Below are positions 62,063 to 64,000 of a DNA stretch of 64,000 nt, in pieces; the first letter of the stretch is position 1; the number at the start of each line of letters is the position of its first letter. The notes beneath the pieces are model-generated. The model did not search any database and had not been told where the DNA came from. It saw only the letters and a program-made list of their open reading frames with translations. Made by a program: the position numbers and the translations under genes. Source of the DNA: Anatilimnocola aggregata (lineage in GTDB: Bacteria > Planctomycetota > Planctomycetia > Pirellulales > Pirellulaceae). Where the stretch lies: positions 2,914,001 to 2,978,000 of the forward strand of contig NZ_CP036274.1 in NCBI RefSeq assembly GCF_007747655.1. The letters are read 5' to 3'.

Positions 62063-63868
62063 TCACGCGTCAGCATCTTTGCGCACGCTAAATTCGAGTT
62101 TCCAGCGCTGGGGTGCTTCGCTGTTGGTGTTGCGAGTGCCAGCGCACCAAAGTTCGAAGACGCCAAGTTCGGTCAGGTTCGATTGAAACCGAACGGGAAC
62201 ATAGTCGTCCTGGGTGTCGTCTTCTTTGGGCAAGGCGGCTTCGAGCGAATCAGTCTCGGCCAGTTCTTCGTCATCCCACGAGCTGAGTAGGTCACCAGGT
62301 TTGTCGGTCTTGCGCGTGGGGGAACTGAAGAAACGGAATGTCGCGGGTTCGCCGACGACGAGACCAATCTCGCCCGAAGGGACATCCACGCTGGTTCCTT
62401 CCTCCATGCCGAATGGCACGACGCAGAGTGCTCGCAGCGGACGCGGCGCGCCGGGAATGGCGAGGCCGGCGGTCTCGATCCCTACGTAATACGAGCGAGC
62501 GGTGCCGCCGCGGATGCGAACGCCGCCGTGCAGCTTGGCCCAGCCGTAGTAGGCAGCCCCGCGGGCCACGGCATGATCGAGGTCTTGCTCTCCTTCCAGA
62601 ATCTTGGCGGGCTTGCTCGGGGCCCAGTCGGCAAGAACTTCCATCAGCCGATTGCGGAATGGAGCAGCTTTAAAGACGCCGCCGTTGAACAGAACGTGCG
62701 TCGGTTGCACCGCGGTTCCATCCGCACCGTGCGCCGATAGAAACGCCGCGAGGTGACGCGTCACCGCAGTATCGGATTCAAACGGCAAGCCGATTTCTTG
62801 AAAGCCCGATTGCCGACGGCGTGCCGGTTTATCGCCGAGTGCGGTTTTCGGGAAGAAGCCTTCTAACAACAAGTCAGCGGCACTGGCACGTTCGACTTCG
62901 ACGGTCACTGTACCGCCGATCAGTTTGCTGCCGCGGCCGAGCACACTTACGGGATGCTTTTTCGGCCCTTCTTCGGGTAACAACGTTTCTTTCGCCGTGC
63001 GGCAGGCATGCCAGAGCGAGACCGATTGCCAGGGATCGAGCTTGGTTCCCTTGTCGGCGAACTTGCCGGCCACGAAGTGGGCGAGGGCCAGATCCATGTT
63101 GTCGCCACCGACGAGCAAGTGATCGCCGACGGCAATCCGCCGCAGCATCAGTTCGCCACGTTCTTCGGCCACACCGACGAGCGTGAGATCGGTCGTCCCA
63201 CCGCCGACGTCGCAGACCAGTAGGGTATCGCCCACTTTGAGTGCGCGGCGCCAACGTTCGCCCATGCTCGTCAGCCAGGCATAGACGGCAGCTTGCGGTT
63301 CTTCGAGCAGTACCAGACTCTGCGGCAAGCCAGCTGCCAGGGCTGCTTCGCGCGTGAGTTCACGGGCGGCGGCATCGAACGAAGCGGGAACAGTGAGGAC
63401 GACTTGTTGACTGGCCAGTGGGGCATCCGGAAAGGCTTCTTCCCAGGCCGAACGAAGATGTTCGAGGTATCGCTTGGAGGCAGCAACCGGCGAGACCTTG
63501 GCCACTTCGGCCGGCGCGTTCCAGGGAAGGATGGGCTGATGACGATCGACCTTGCTGTGGCAAAGCCAACTCTTGGCGGCAGTCACCGTTCGTTGAGGGG
63601 CATCGGCAGCCTGCTTACGCGCTAGCTCGCCGGCGACCTGCGTTTGGCCATTCTGCCAGGGAAGATCGAGCGCGCCGCCAGTTGCTTCGTGTTCGGGGGC
63701 CAGATAGAGGAATGAGGGGAGCGTATTGCGCTTTTCAATTGAACCTGGCGCAGTTAACTGCGGAATCGCGAGGAGTTGCACCTGCGGATTTTCGGCGTTA
63801 ATCGGTGCATAGGCGAGCACGCTGTTGGTGGTACCCAGATCGATGCCGATGACATATTGAGCGGTCAC
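62063..63868 (-). CDS. Hsp70-family protein next to DUF2760
   Basis: The 601-residue product has the complete Hsp70 ATPase motifs: GIDLGTTNSVLAY, LVCDVGGGTTDLTLVG (phosphate-2) and VLFNGGVFKA for the adenosine region. The lid and substrate region are replaced by a beta-rich C-terminal half (GTSVDVPSGEIGLVVGEPAT). The GTG start directly follows the DUF2760 stop codon (TAA-GTG), so the genes are coupled. DUF2760-Hsp70 pairs occur widely in bacteria, often with another Hsp70-like gene downstream, which is not present here. Confidence 0.92.
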   Translation of the reverse strand: MTAQYVIGIDLGTTNSVLAYAPINAENPQVQLLAIPQLTAPGSIEKRNTLPSFLYLAPEHEATGGALDLPWQNGQTQVAGELARKQAADAPQRTVTAAKSWLCHSKVDRHQPILPWNAPAEVAKVSPVAASKRYLEHLRSAWEEAFPDAPLASQQVVLTVPASFDAAARELTREAALAAGLPQSLVLLEEPQAAVYAWLTSMGERWRRALKVGDTLLVCDVGGGTTDLTLVGVAEERGELMLRRIAVGDHLLVGGDNMDLALAHFVAGKFADKGTKLDPWQSVSLWHACRTAKETLLPEEGPKKHPVSVLGRGSKLIGGTVTVEVERASAADLLLEGFFPKTALGDKPARRRQSGFQEIGLPFESDTAVTRHLAAFLSAHGADGTAVQPTHVLFNGGVFKAAPFRNRLMEVLADWAPSKPAKILEGEQDLDHAVARGAAYYGWAKLHGGVRIRGGTARSYYVGIETAGLAIPGAPRPLRALCVVPFGMEEGTSVDVPSGEIGLVVGEPATFRFFSSPTRKTDKPGDLLSSWDDEELAETDSLEAALPKEDDTQDDYVPVRFQSNLTELGVFELWCAGTRNTNSEAPQRWKLEFSVRKDADA

Positions 63869-64000
63869 TTAAATCTCCACTTCGGCAGGGGCGACGACGA
63901 GGGCTGAGTTGTTGCTGCCGGTCCAGGCGGGCAGATTCACGTGCTTGGCTTCCCAGCCCGCATGGGTGAGGCTTCCTTTATACGGGCCATTGCCGGCGAC
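63869..64000 (-). CDS. DUF2760 protein, C-terminal end (rest outside window)
   Basis: About 43 residues are visible: AGNGPYKGSLTHAGWEAKHV, then LPAWTGSNNSALVVAPAEVEI and a stop. This matches the DUF2760 end. It is upstream of and coupled to the Hsp70 gene. Confidence 0.8.
   Translation of the reverse strand, partial: VAGNGPYKGSLTHAGWEAKHVNLPAWTGSNNSALVVAPAEVEI

Noticed and set aside
1-64000. CRISPR arrays and rRNA genes
   Set aside because: No regular repeat-spacer pattern or rRNA-like conserved segment was seen anywhere in the window.

Overview
The window looks like a planctomycete chromosome, probably Pirellulales-like. The evidence is two DUF1559 prepilin-like proteins with N-terminal [16 protein letters not shown], a formylglycine sulfatase beside an esterase, a Tat-exported sugar-isomerase-like protein, an RTX-type protein with the RYLGIESLEARE cell-surface motif, a very long SecA and a DUF2760-Hsp70 pair. 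GC is moderately high and gene spacing is loose. No rRNA or CRISPR array was seen.

Region 1 (1-17.5 kb) is core and stress physiology. It holds the C-terminal part of HypE, an IS21 IstB remnant, a divergent Hsp70-like protein and a nitrosative/redox cluster (Rrf2 regulator, c-type heme protein, short hydroxylamine reductase, protoglobin). It continues with an ornithine-cyclodeaminase-like enzyme, PPK2, a macro-domain protein, a tandem UspA protein and a small zinc-ribbon protein. An alpha-glucan phosphorylase gene is interrupted by one in-frame TAG, and a periplasmic c-type cytochrome follows. Between 16.3 and 19.5 kb lies a graveyard of decayed genes, including a response-regulator receiver, a transposase scrap, SelO and others.

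Region 2 (19.5-30.4 kb) is a coherent mobile module on the minus strand. It contains a large serine recombinase with a duplicated C-terminal helix-turn-helix, a small gene overlapping it, a divergent DNA sliding-clamp-like protein, several small hypothetical proteins and a coiled-coil protein. It also contains a Ycf46-like AAA+ ATPase with DUF1257 (Ycf35-like) and DUF2997 partners, and a lipoprotein/membrane-protein pair. The ATPase gene is split by a 2.4 kb group II intron whose predicted removal restores the frame exactly. Strong hairpin terminators separate many of the genes. This module is the best candidate for an under-described system.

Region 3 (30.4-39.6 kb) is accessory. It has an unknown 447-aa protein, a helix-turn-helix protein, an IS1111/IS110-type element with subterminal inverted repeats and a long non-coding right end, and an ECF-sigma remnant. 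It then has an AIPR-like (abortive infection) cassette with small partner genes, a tRNA-like sequence, and two tandem paralogous tyrosine recombinases whose last codons run into the 3' half of a tRNA-Phe gene, which marks an attachment site.

Region 4 (39.6-64 kb) is chromosomal: sulfatase, esterase, TIM-barrel isomerase, PstB, topoisomerase I, RTX protein, a peptidoglycan-binding/CHAP-like protein, two DUF1559 genes flanking a small lipoprotein, membrane proteins, a thioesterase, SecA, WaaA and Hsp70 with DUF2760. Both DUF1559 genes are preceded at about 100 nt by a conserved leader containing a GCGG-N4-CCGC hairpin.
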